Positions 1 to 6,595 of a DNA stretch of 15,313 bases are shown here, one piece after another. Both the position numbers and the translations under genes were made by a program. The DNA is taken from NCBI GenBank assembly GCA_023511755.1, contig JAIMAW010000007.1, positions 1 to 15,313 of the forward strand. The letters are read 5' to 3'. The DNA is from Candidatus Pacearchaeota archaeon (GTDB lineage Archaea > Nanobdellota > Nanobdellia > Pacearchaeales > UBA284). The notes beneath the pieces are model-generated. The model searched no databases and was not told the origin of the DNA. It was given only the letters and a program-made list of their open reading frames with translations. How positions within the stretch are numbered: position 1 is the first letter of the stretch; the number at the start of each line of letters is the position of its first letter.

Positions 1-1
1 G

Positions 2-451
2 TGGAAGCCTTATGCACATTGCTGTTTTTTCATGAAAAGAGATATTCATTACAAGATAGGGGGCTTTGACGAAAGGCTTTTCTTTGGGGAGGATTCGGAG
101 TATGTTGAAAGGGCTGTGAAAAAAGCCAGGGCAAGATTCGGAATTTTGAGATGTGGCAAGTTTATTATTTCTGCAAGGGGCTTCAAAAAATACGGGAGAC
201 TTGCCCACACGCTCGCATTCATTTATTTGAATCTATACAGGCTCGTTGGTCGCGAAAGAAGAAGGAAGGGAGAATCAACTAGTGAACTTTACGAAAAATT
301 CAAGAAAATGACAGAGCCCCAGGAAGTTGGAAAGGCCTTGAGCAGAGGCATTATAAAAGTGGCGGAATATCACAGAACACTCAAAGTTACAGAGAACACG
401 CCGAATTACTTGCTCTATCAACCACACTATCCCTTGAAAGAAAAGAGATAA
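2..451 (+). CDS. Family 2 glycosyltransferase, C-terminal part (5' end outside window)
   Basis: The reading frame is open from the first bases of the window, so the gene starts upstream and the ATG at 32 is internal. The visible part has the GT2 acceptor-side signature: an arginine-containing stretch followed by GGFDERLFFGEDSEY. The ED pair there is the usual acidic motif of GT-A glycosyltransferases, which transfer a sugar from a nucleotide or lipid-phosphate donor. A hydrophobic/aromatic segment (LAHTLAFIYLNLYRLVG) follows and could lie on the membrane, then a lysine-rich tail. Substrate cannot be told. A role in surface glycan or N-glycan assembly would fit the sequon-rich surface proteins next door, but that is inference. 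It converges on the neighbouring surface operon with a 34-nt gap. The nucleotide-binding half and DxD motif are not in the window. Confidence 0.8.
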   Translation, partial: WKPYAHCCFFMKRDIHYKIGGFDERLFFGEDSEYVERAVKKARARFGILRCGKFIISARGFKKYGRLAHTLAFIYLNLYRLVGRERRRKGESTSELYEKFKKMTEPQEVGKALSRGIIKVAEYHRTLKVTENTPNYLLYQPHYPLKEKR

Positions 452-462
452 ATAAAAAGAAG
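436..462 (-). terminator. T-rich probable terminator of the surface-protein operon
   Basis: Read on the minus strand, this stretch just after the stop of the 787-residue gene is a run of T-rich blocks (CTTCTTTTTATTTATCTC, then TTTTCTTTC). Archaeal intrinsic terminators are U-tracts with no required hairpin. It overlaps the 3' coding end of the converging glycosyltransferase gene. No comparable T-tract is present in the two gaps inside the operon. Confidence 0.4.
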
Positions 463-485
463 TAAGCAGGAGCAAGGCAACAGAA

Positions 486-2849
486 TTACAGCGGCGGCAC
501 TTCATACGGATTGATTACTGCAGTACATGCATTGGCATTCGGCCTGCCGCCAGGATAATTGTTCCAGTCATCAACGCACTTGATATAGTACAAGTTCTCG
601 AGAGACCAGTAAGCAGCATGCACTGGCTCGAGGGTTCCGGTCATTGCATTACCATCACTGAAATTGTAATTGCATTTAATCGTGTCGCTTGTCCCATAGA
701 CACAGGTAGAGTTGTCGTCTGTCTCAATAATCAAATAATCTCCAACGCTTGTGTCGTGATACATCCTCATGATTACCGGAGCATCCTCATCAAGCAGAGT
801 GTAGAACCGAGTATAGTTCGTCGCCTCGATATGCCACTTGTCCCGGCATCTGGCCCATAAAGTGTGCTGCATGCCTGTCTTCGAGGCATTTAGAGTTTCG
901 TTGTGCCTGCCTTCATGCAATGTAGCCATCAGCTCGTCGATGAACTGCATCTCATCCCACGCCGGCGGCGTCTTTGGGCCAGAGCCTACGTATGTCTTGT
1001 ATCTGCACTGCGTCTCGCGGGGCTCGCTCGTCACGACAATCTCGGGCAGCCTGTCGTAAGTCCTCTCGTCCATCTCGGGCTTTAGCACAGTAATGTTATA
1101 GCCGGGCATCGTAATGAAGCCGTAAGACAGGGTGTCTTCCTCTATCATTATGTTCTTTGCCGTGTCCTCGCACCTTATCATGAACCTGAAGAACTTTGTA
1201 GTGTTGTAAAGCCCCATTTCATCGAGCTGAGACTGCATCTCAGGAGGCATGCCACTAAAGTTGAGCTCTTCATAGCCCCTTGTCAGGTTGAGCAGCAGCT
1301 CGCAGTGTGTGCACCGGGCCATGGTCAAGTGAGTGCAATTGCCCGGATAGCACTTGCCCAGCATTACGCTCGAGTTCTCGTTGGGCCTCTCGCTGAAGTA
1401 TTTCATTTGTGTATAGTTTAGAGTATAATTCATTGTCTTGTCGCTGTATTTGCAGTTGCCGAGCTCATCGAGCCAGAAGCTTGCGGTTATGTTCCCGAGG
1501 TCGCCTCTAATAACAGCATTGTTGGATGGGTCAATGTAGACAATCTCGGGCGGCAACTGGTCTGGCTTCTTGGCCAATTTGAACTGAACATAATTCTGGT
1601 CATAGCCTGCTTCGTGCTCAGAGCCACAGGCATTCTTGCACTTAATGAAAATCTTGTGCTCCTCGCCACGAGCAACAGTGCCCGGAAGCTCAACAACAGC
1701 ATACTGCCAGTCTGCGCTGCCGCCGGGCAAGGTTGGATAGTAATTCTCCTCGAAATCAGTCATGCCAGAGAAGTTCGCGCCGCGGGTGTCAAGAACCCAG
1801 CGACACTGGGCCGGCTGGTCAGTTGTCAAATTAATGACAATACTCTTGGTGTTGAAAGGAATCTCTCCCAGGTCAGTCCTTATGTTCCTGTCGCCTATCT
1901 CCGCGTCCATTGAGCCGTTGAGAGTGCCGTCAATGTACCATTCAATCCTGCCGTCTGTCATCCCGACCAAACCCTTTTCTTCGCATTTGCCCGCTATGCA
2001 CTTGTAGCTACCTGCTTTTTCTGTTGGCACAGCTATGCAATTGCCGAGAATCTCGCAGCGCTCTTTGGTGCATATTCTGTAAGGGTCTTCCATGCAGCTT
2101 AAGCAAGCCCTCTCTTGTTCATCCTCGCTCAGGCCCATAATGGGCTTTTCAGGCTTGCAAGTGCCATAACGCTTATCTCCGCCCTGGAATGTCAAGACAC
2201 TCGCCCAAATACCTCCCCAGGCAAGAGATATGTAATTGAAAATGCATTCTGTCAGCGTGATGCTGACATTGTAAGCCCATTTGTTTGGCTTGCCTGCACT
2301 ATCGTTGCCTACTACTTCTAATTTCACGCCCTTGTCAATCAATTTTTTTGCGTCCTCCTCCTTTGTTATTGTCTTTTTTGCGACGCCGCCGTGGAAGATG
2401 CAGAGGTCAAGCCTTCCGAGCAGACCTGGCGGTGGAGGGGTTTCTTGCGACTCGCCTCTCTGAACAAGTTCACAACAAACCTCGCCCTCTCGCTTGTCTG
2501 TCACATTTGTCTTGATTGTATTTTGCTTGCAATCAACCTGCTGGTAGTCCTTCTTGACCCAGCCATAACCCGGAAAAGAAGTGCATTTTTCAAAATAACA
2601 ACAGCCTTTTTCTAATTTATCCCCGCATTCTGTTGCATCTTTGTATTCCCCGCCTTCTTGCTCGCACTGATCTTTTGTCATACATTCCATTACATACCCT
2701 TGTCGTGTGGATGCATCTGCGAGTTGAATATTCCCTTGATCGCGCTGAGCAAGACTTGTTTGAGCTTGAGCAGTCGTACATAAAAAGGTGGCTGTTAAAA
2801 CTACAATCATGAAAAACATTAGTACTATAACTTTATTTTTCCCTTTCAT
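486..2849 (-). CDS. Secreted Cys-rich protein with four Ig-like repeats
   Basis: 787 residues. An N-terminal signal peptide (basic MKGKNK, hydrophobic core to about residue 24, probable cleavage after AQA at 29) and no other transmembrane helix predict an exported, soluble or complex-bound protein. Residues 50-130 are Cys-rich with GCC and VCC pairs. Residues 249-271 form a CxxC...CTKERC...C module shared with the upstream gene product. From about 338 to the end I see four Ig/fibronectin-like repeats, each opening with a Cys before an aromatic residue and closing with a strand ending in C then an acidic residue: Cys pairs 349/404, 466/560, 615/668 and 716/758, probably disulphides. Repeat 2 has an insertion with four more cysteines (500, 505, 513, 516). 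There are 20 N-x-S/T sequons. It is last of three co-oriented genes. Before the ATG is a purine-rich leader (GAGAGGAAAATG) that may serve ribosome binding. Function unknown; an adhesion or envelope role is inference. Confidence 0.85.
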   Translation of the reverse strand: MKGKNKVIVLMFFMIVVLTATFLCTTAQAQTSLAQRDQGNIQLADASTRQGYVMECMTKDQCEQEGGEYKDATECGDKLEKGCCYFEKCTSFPGYGWVKKDYQQVDCKQNTIKTNVTDKREGEVCCELVQRGESQETPPPPGLLGRLDLCIFHGGVAKKTITKEEDAKKLIDKGVKLEVVGNDSAGKPNKWAYNVSITLTECIFNYISLAWGGIWASVLTFQGGDKRYGTCKPEKPIMGLSEDEQERACLSCMEDPYRICTKERCEILGNCIAVPTEKAGSYKCIAGKCEEKGLVGMTDGRIEWYIDGTLNGSMDAEIGDRNIRTDLGEIPFNTKSIVINLTTDQPAQCRWVLDTRGANFSGMTDFEENYYPTLPGGSADWQYAVVELPGTVARGEEHKIFIKCKNACGSEHEAGYDQNYVQFKLAKKPDQLPPEIVYIDPSNNAVIRGDLGNITASFWLDELGNCKYSDKTMNYTLNYTQMKYFSERPNENSSVMLGKCYPGNCTHLTMARCTHCELLLNLTRGYEELNFSGMPPEMQSQLDEMGLYNTTKFFRFMIRCEDTAKNIMIEEDTLSYGFITMPGYNITVLKPEMDERTYDRLPEIVVTSEPRETQCRYKTYVGSGPKTPPAWDEMQFIDELMATLHEGRHNETLNASKTGMQHTLWARCRDKWHIEATNYTRFYTLLDEDAPVIMRMYHDTSVGDYLIIETDDNSTCVYGTSDTIKCNYNFSDGNAMTGTLEPVHAAYWSLENLYYIKCVDDWNNYPGGRPNANACTAVINPYEVPPL

Positions 2850-2912
2850 TTTTTCATTTTCCTCTCGCTTTTCCTCTCATTTTAATTATCCTCGACATTC
2901 TTTTTGGCCTCC

Positions 2913-4724
2913 TTAACCTCCGGCGCCTCCGAAGCCACCCGCGGCTGATTGTATCATCGGGCCTATTGCTCCCTTGACAATCTGGCCATATACTAGGTCT
3001 ATTGCGAGCCATTTAAGCACGCCGACTGATGTGCCAAGAGTATAGGTGCCAAACCTATCGCCGATGCAATTGAAAAAGTTGCGGTTTCTTGGCTCGTAGC
3101 ATGCTTGGTCTGCGCACACCCCTGCTGGACAGTTTAGCGGGCAGTAAACCAATGTCGTCAAAGCACAATCTGGGACTATCAACGGAGTCCTTTCAGCCCA
3201 GGAAAGGCCTGCGAACAACAGAGGCCATGTCCATATCATTCTCCCTCCGGCTCCGTAGAATTGGCAATCTCCCTTGCTGTAGCACTCTGCCCTTGTGCAT
3301 AAGTTCCACAAGCTGTCGCCGCCTCCGCCGCACTCGCTGCATTTGCTCGAGGCTGCGCCTGGCGGGTATTTGGGATCGCAGGAGCCCACAGGAGCCGAAC
3401 CTACTACAGGAACAGCGCTGCTGCCTAAAATGTCGCTATGATAAATACAATCGCCATAATCGCCTGACTCGCACTTTTCTTTAGTGCAATAATCTCCAAT
3501 GCCTGCAAACACAGAGCCGCCTGGGAGGCCGTATGTAGGGCCGAAAAAGTCGCCAACTAGATTCCTTGGGCCTGAGAGAGCGCCAGATGCCTTGCCACAC
3601 TCGCTGCAATTTTCCCATCTGTTCTCCTTGACTGTGCCGTGGATCAAGGCAGGAGCCTCGCCGGCCTTATCGCAAAGTTTCTCCCTGTCTGTTCCAAGGG
3701 TTTCGATGTCTATCTTTCCGAAGCTACAATGCAGAATTTGATTCTGCAAGCCAGTGCTTCTTTCCCACATATCGCTGTCGCCGTAATGGGTGTAAAAATT
3801 ATAGCATATTGAGGTGCCTGTAAGCAGAACAGAGCCCTCTGCTGACTTGTCTCTAGTAACCCTTGGTGATTTGTCTCCGAGCACTTGGCTGCCAAGGGAG
3901 CCTTCGATTGTGCACCTCGTGTCTTGGCATTTAGCCTTGCCTGTTATCGCGTCTTTTGTGCACATCGCTTCGGGATAATGGCAATCGCCACTCTTGCCTG
4001 TGTCCGGGTCGCTCCATATTTCTTCCTGGTTTCCTTGCGAATCGAACCAGTGCACGTTAGTTTCGGTTCCGGGTAGCTTGCCGCAGTCTGAATAAAAATG
4101 ACTTGTCAAGGCGCATTGTGTCACGTCTCTGCAGAACAGTCCGCCTTGCAATGGAACAAAGTTTCCTTCTGTGCACTCCTGCCTCGTGCCGTATTTGCAT
4201 GCTCCTGCGCCCAAGACACAGCATCCTAGGTCAACTGGCGAGCCTGTTTTTTTGCACTCTATCTCGCTTATTATTCCTTCCTTGAATTCCATCATACCTA
4301 GGTCATAGCCCAATGCTTGAGTAAGATTTTCGCATTGCCGCCTTTGCAGAACTTCTGCCTTTACGCCCTTGGCAATAATGCAGCATCCCGGCTGGCATTG
4401 AGGTATTGATTCCAGGGGCAGAGCCTCTGGAACGCCTCCGAAAGCGCGGCATTCTGAGGCTGGCTTATTTCTTAGACATGCTTCTGACTTGCTCCTTGGA
4501 ATGCAGGTTTGTGGCTTGCACTCTTCTATATTTGAGCAATCATAAGGTGGGCCAGTATAAAACCTTGAAGGACATTCAGCTCTTGTTGTTATTACACACT
4601 GCTGGCCTTTCCCTGTGTCAAGACAACAGCCCTCTTGTTCCTGGGCCGCTACGAATGCCGTTATAAATAGCATCAGTACTAAGAATGTCGCTAATGCAAA
4701 AAATAACGCCAATAATTTTTTCAT
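2913..4724 (-). CDS. Secreted protein with 45 cysteines, function unknown
   Basis: 603 residues with a clear signal peptide (MKK, hydrophobic core 4-25, likely cleavage after VAA at 27). The mature chain contains 45 cysteines, about 7.5 percent. Three modules start with a G-C-C triplet at residues 32-34, 113-115 and 167-169; the first and third continue with similarly spaced cysteines. Two later modules (373-426 and 462-487) share the pattern CSECG...CT[KR]xxC...GDC, which also occurs in the downstream gene product. The C terminus (about 562-603) is moderately hydrophobic and ends in Gly/Ala-rich GGFGGAGG; it is not a convincing transmembrane anchor. Only two N-x-S/T sequons are present, unlike its neighbour. 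It lies 65 nt after the pilin-like gene and 63 nt before the Ig-repeat gene, with no clear TATA box, so co-transcription is likely. I do not recognise a characterised family; a disulphide-stabilised extracellular scaffold is the plain reading. Confidence 0.85.
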   Translation of the reverse strand: MKKLLALFFALATFLVLMLFITAFVAAQEQEGCCLDTGKGQQCVITTRAECPSRFYTGPPYDCSNIEECKPQTCIPRSKSEACLRNKPASECRAFGGVPEALPLESIPQCQPGCCIIAKGVKAEVLQRRQCENLTQALGYDLGMMEFKEGIISEIECKKTGSPVDLGCCVLGAGACKYGTRQECTEGNFVPLQGGLFCRDVTQCALTSHFYSDCGKLPGTETNVHWFDSQGNQEEIWSDPDTGKSGDCHYPEAMCTKDAITGKAKCQDTRCTIEGSLGSQVLGDKSPRVTRDKSAEGSVLLTGTSICYNFYTHYGDSDMWERSTGLQNQILHCSFGKIDIETLGTDREKLCDKAGEAPALIHGTVKENRWENCSECGKASGALSGPRNLVGDFFGPTYGLPGGSVFAGIGDYCTKEKCESGDYGDCIYHSDILGSSAVPVVGSAPVGSCDPKYPPGAASSKCSECGGGGDSLWNLCTRAECYSKGDCQFYGAGGRMIWTWPLLFAGLSWAERTPLIVPDCALTTLVYCPLNCPAGVCADQACYEPRNRNFFNCIGDRFGTYTLGTSVGVLKWLAIDLVYGQIVKGAIGPMIQSAAGGFGGAGG

Positions 4725-4789
4725 TTTTTTCGTGTTTTTTGTTTCTCTTTTTTGCTTTTATTTTTCTTTTGTTTTTTGCTCTTTGTTTT

Positions 4790-5623
4790 TTAACTTCGGT
4801 CTATCGCGAAATTGAACTTGTAAGGCCTTTCGCCTTGCCTGTATGGCACGCTTTCTAGGAGAAAGACAATCTGGTGCTCGTTTATGCTTCTGGCATCCCT
4901 GCTGATATAATGAAGCCTATGTGGATTGTTCCAAGTATCCTCGTCCCATTCGATGCCTTCGTATTTGCAATCAACTCTCGTTTCACAGTCAACAACCTTG
5001 TTGGCTGTCTGCCACATGTAGCCGAGAGGCATTAACAGGGTAACGGGCTTCTGGTTTATTGTCTGCTTTGCCTCGGCTCGTGCGGTCTGCTTGCTTATCG
5101 TGATTGGCCAGTCGACATTGAGGATTATAGCATCGTAATATATTAGGGCACTGATTTTCCTCTCGCCTGGCTCGACATTCATGACTCGCTTGAATGCCGC
5201 AAAATTGTTGAGGCACTTGTCGATTTCTTGGTTGCCCTCGCTGCTTAGAAAGATTTGGTAGTTGTTTTCTATCTGTGTTAGGCTAGGGAGCTTATTTATC
5301 CGTTGTTTTGCAGCGTCCTTGAACATGACAACAACATAATCGTTGCCGCCGAAATACAAAAAGTTGAGGCCCGTGGTGTCGTAATAGCCTGCTCGTTCGC
5401 CGATTTCCTCAAATGCAGGGTAGCTTGTCTTGTAGATACACTCTGCAACCGCATCTCGCAATGGCTCGGCCTGGCTTGCTAGAAAGGATTCTGCCTGCTG
5501 CTGGGACATGAAAAAGCCTGAAATGCTGGGCCAGAAAAAGATTGTCAGTGCTGCGATAGCCACAACCACTGCAGCTATGATAATGAACAAGGTCACCTGG
5601 GCTTTTTTGCCTCTTTTGAACAT
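4790..5623 (-). CDS. Pilin-like membrane-anchored protein (QVTLF-type N terminus)
   Basis: 277 residues. The N terminus is a short basic stretch (MFKRGKK), then AQVTLFIIIAAVVVAIAAL, a hydrophobic helix to about residue 30. This resembles archaeal class III (type IV pilin) signal peptides, where processing occurs between the basic stretch and a Q-x-[ST] core, but the glutamate usual at position +5 of pilins is replaced by Phe, so the helix may simply be an uncleaved anchor. The ectodomain begins with a helical part (about 40-80, including Cys62 and a G-x-x-G-Y-Y stretch), then mixed beta segments and three more cysteines. I recall this overall form (QVTLFIII start, then a conserved Cys and GGY-like motif) as common in DPANN genomes without assigned function. 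It is first in the operon, leaderless from a TATA box 26 nt before the ATG. No pilus ATPase or prepilin peptidase is in the window. Confidence 0.82.
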   Translation of the reverse strand: MFKRGKKAQVTLFIIIAAVVVAIAALTIFFWPSISGFFMSQQQAESFLASQAEPLRDAVAECIYKTSYPAFEEIGERAGYYDTTGLNFLYFGGNDYVVVMFKDAAKQRINKLPSLTQIENNYQIFLSSEGNQEIDKCLNNFAAFKRVMNVEPGERKISALIYYDAIILNVDWPITISKQTARAEAKQTINQKPVTLLMPLGYMWQTANKVVDCETRVDCKYEGIEWDEDTWNNPHRLHYISRDARSINEHQIVFLLESVPYRQGERPYKFNFAIDRS

Positions 5624-5644
5624 GTTATTATGATAGATTTGACA

Positions 5645-5653
5645 TTTATAAAG
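5645..5653 (-). promoter_or_regulatory. TATA box of the pilin-like/surface operon
   Basis: On the minus strand this reads CTTTATAAA, an archaeal TBP site. Its centre is about 26 nt upstream of the ATG at 5623, so transcription should begin at or next to the start codon (leaderless). It closely matches the PCNA box (CTTTAAAAA). Confidence 0.65.
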
Positions 5654-5728
5654 TTTATTCTGTTCTCGTTATTTTTGCCCTTTGTCGCATGTTTTCTTAC
5701 TTCTCTTTTTTCTCTTTTTTTCTGCTGC

Positions 5729-6463
5729 TCACTCTTCCTCGACCCTCGGAGCAAGAATAAAGCTCAGCTCAATTCCTGATTCGCTGATAAAATCAAACTT
5801 CGCAGGATAGTCATTAGAAAAATTCACCGCAACCTTGTCAGAAAGCCTTGAGGCTTTTGCGAATTTGAGCAAGTAGTCCAGGCTGTACTTGGCCCTTGCG
5901 CTCTCCTTGACAAAAATTTTTACCTCATCACTGTTGAACTCTGTCTTAGCGCTATTCAGGGTGCCTTTTGCCTCGATGATGAAAAGGTTCTCTGAAGCGC
6001 TCAGGGAGCATGAATCTGCGACAATTGAGGCATCGTTTATTGATTCTTCGAAACTTGCTGAGTCAAGCTCGACTTTTGCTGTAAAATTAAGGCTCGGAAT
6101 CTGCTTCTCCTCTGCCTCGATGTTGATTAACGCGAGACTGAATGCCCGTTTTGATTTTTCTGTAATCTTTAGCTTAAGGGTATTGTCTTGCTTTTCTATG
6201 ACAAGACTGGAGCCAGAAGAAGCTCGCCTCAAGACTTGTTTTAAGTCCTCGAGATTAATGCCAATTTCCTCGTCCCTTTCTATATCGAACTGCGAGAATA
6301 CTTTCGAAGGTATTTTCAATGATACGAGGGCGACGTTTGCAGGATCGATAGCTGTTATCTCAAAGCCTCTCTTGTTCACTTTTGCCTTGACCTCTAAAAC
6401 GAGCTCGCTGAGCAGCGAGATACTGTCTGTCAGAAGTTTAGGATTATCGAGCTTGAGCAACAT
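5729..6463 (-). CDS. pcn: DNA polymerase sliding clamp (PCNA)
   Basis: 244 residues, the normal length for archaeal PCNA. This protein forms a ring around DNA and tethers polymerase, Fen1, ligase and other partners. Recognisable features: the AIDPANVALVSLKIP block (38-52, the counterpart of the AMD-S-HVALV motif), the interdomain region about 115-130, KYSLDYLLKFAKA (192-204), DYPAKFDF (218-225), and the C-terminal SFILAPRVEE that closes the second domain. The chain is probably a homotrimer subunit, because only one copy is in the window. The ATG at 6463 is supported by a TATA box about 25 nt upstream. It is divergent from the primase gene, so two core replication genes share one promoter region. 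No T-tract follows its stop, so some read-through into the surface operon is possible. Confidence 0.97.
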   Translation of the reverse strand: MLLKLDNPKLLTDSISLLSELVLEVKAKVNKRGFEITAIDPANVALVSLKIPSKVFSQFDIERDEEIGINLEDLKQVLRRASSGSSLVIEKQDNTLKLKITEKSKRAFSLALINIEAEEKQIPSLNFTAKVELDSASFEESINDASIVADSCSLSASENLFIIEAKGTLNSAKTEFNSDEVKIFVKESARAKYSLDYLLKFAKASRLSDKVAVNFSNDYPAKFDFISESGIELSFILAPRVEEE

Positions 6464-6483
6464 GATAAAACTTAGCCTCAGAA

Positions 6484-6493
6484 GTTTTTAAAG
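6484..6493 (-). promoter_or_regulatory. TATA box of PCNA gene
   Basis: Reads CTTTAAAAAC on the minus strand, centred about 25 nt before the PCNA ATG at 6463; implies a leaderless mRNA. Confidence 0.65.
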
Positions 6494-6557
6494 TTTGTTG
6501 TGCTCTTTGTTTTGGTTTGTTTTTGTTGGTTTGTTGCTTTGTTTGTTGCCTCTTTTC
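6493..6557. repeat. A-free G/T-rich tract with GTTTGTTG repeats
   Basis: For 65 nt the + strand contains no A at all (G, T and seven C). The octamer GTTTGTTG occurs perfectly three times, at 6493, 6529 and 6541, with near-matches between. The tract lies between the TATA boxes of PCNA and primase, so it is probably not transcribed from either. It could be a regulator site cluster, a flexible histone-poor spacer, or low-complexity DNA. No protein is implied. Confidence 0.7.
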
Positions 6558-6566
6558 ACGAATAAC

Positions 6567-6575
6567 TATTTAAAT
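6567..6575 (+). promoter_or_regulatory. TATA box of primase gene
   Basis: TATTTAAAT, centred 25 nt before the ATG at 6596. The spacing supports that ATG over an in-frame TTG at 6587 and implies a leaderless mRNA. Confidence 0.7.
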
Positions 6576-6595
6576 TTTCTTTTGTTTTGTGTGGC

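Noticed and set aside
32..451. Reading the first gene as a complete 139-residue protein
   Set aside because: The frame continues upstream to the window edge and the glycosyltransferase motif block starts at once, so this is the 3' part of a longer gene.
2763..2849. Lipoprotein signal in the 787-residue protein (Cys24)
   Set aside because: The residues before Cys24 (TFL) do not fit a lipobox, and a better cleavage site follows at AQA.
5889..6491. 200-residue open frame on the + strand opposite PCNA
   Set aside because: It is fully antisense to a certain PCNA gene, Ser/Leu-rich as expected of a shadow frame, and has no promoter or domain.
6587..6595. TTG start giving three extra residues on primase
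   Set aside because: The ATG at 6596 is 25 nt from a good TATA box, so a start at 6587 would lie upstream of the expected transcript start.
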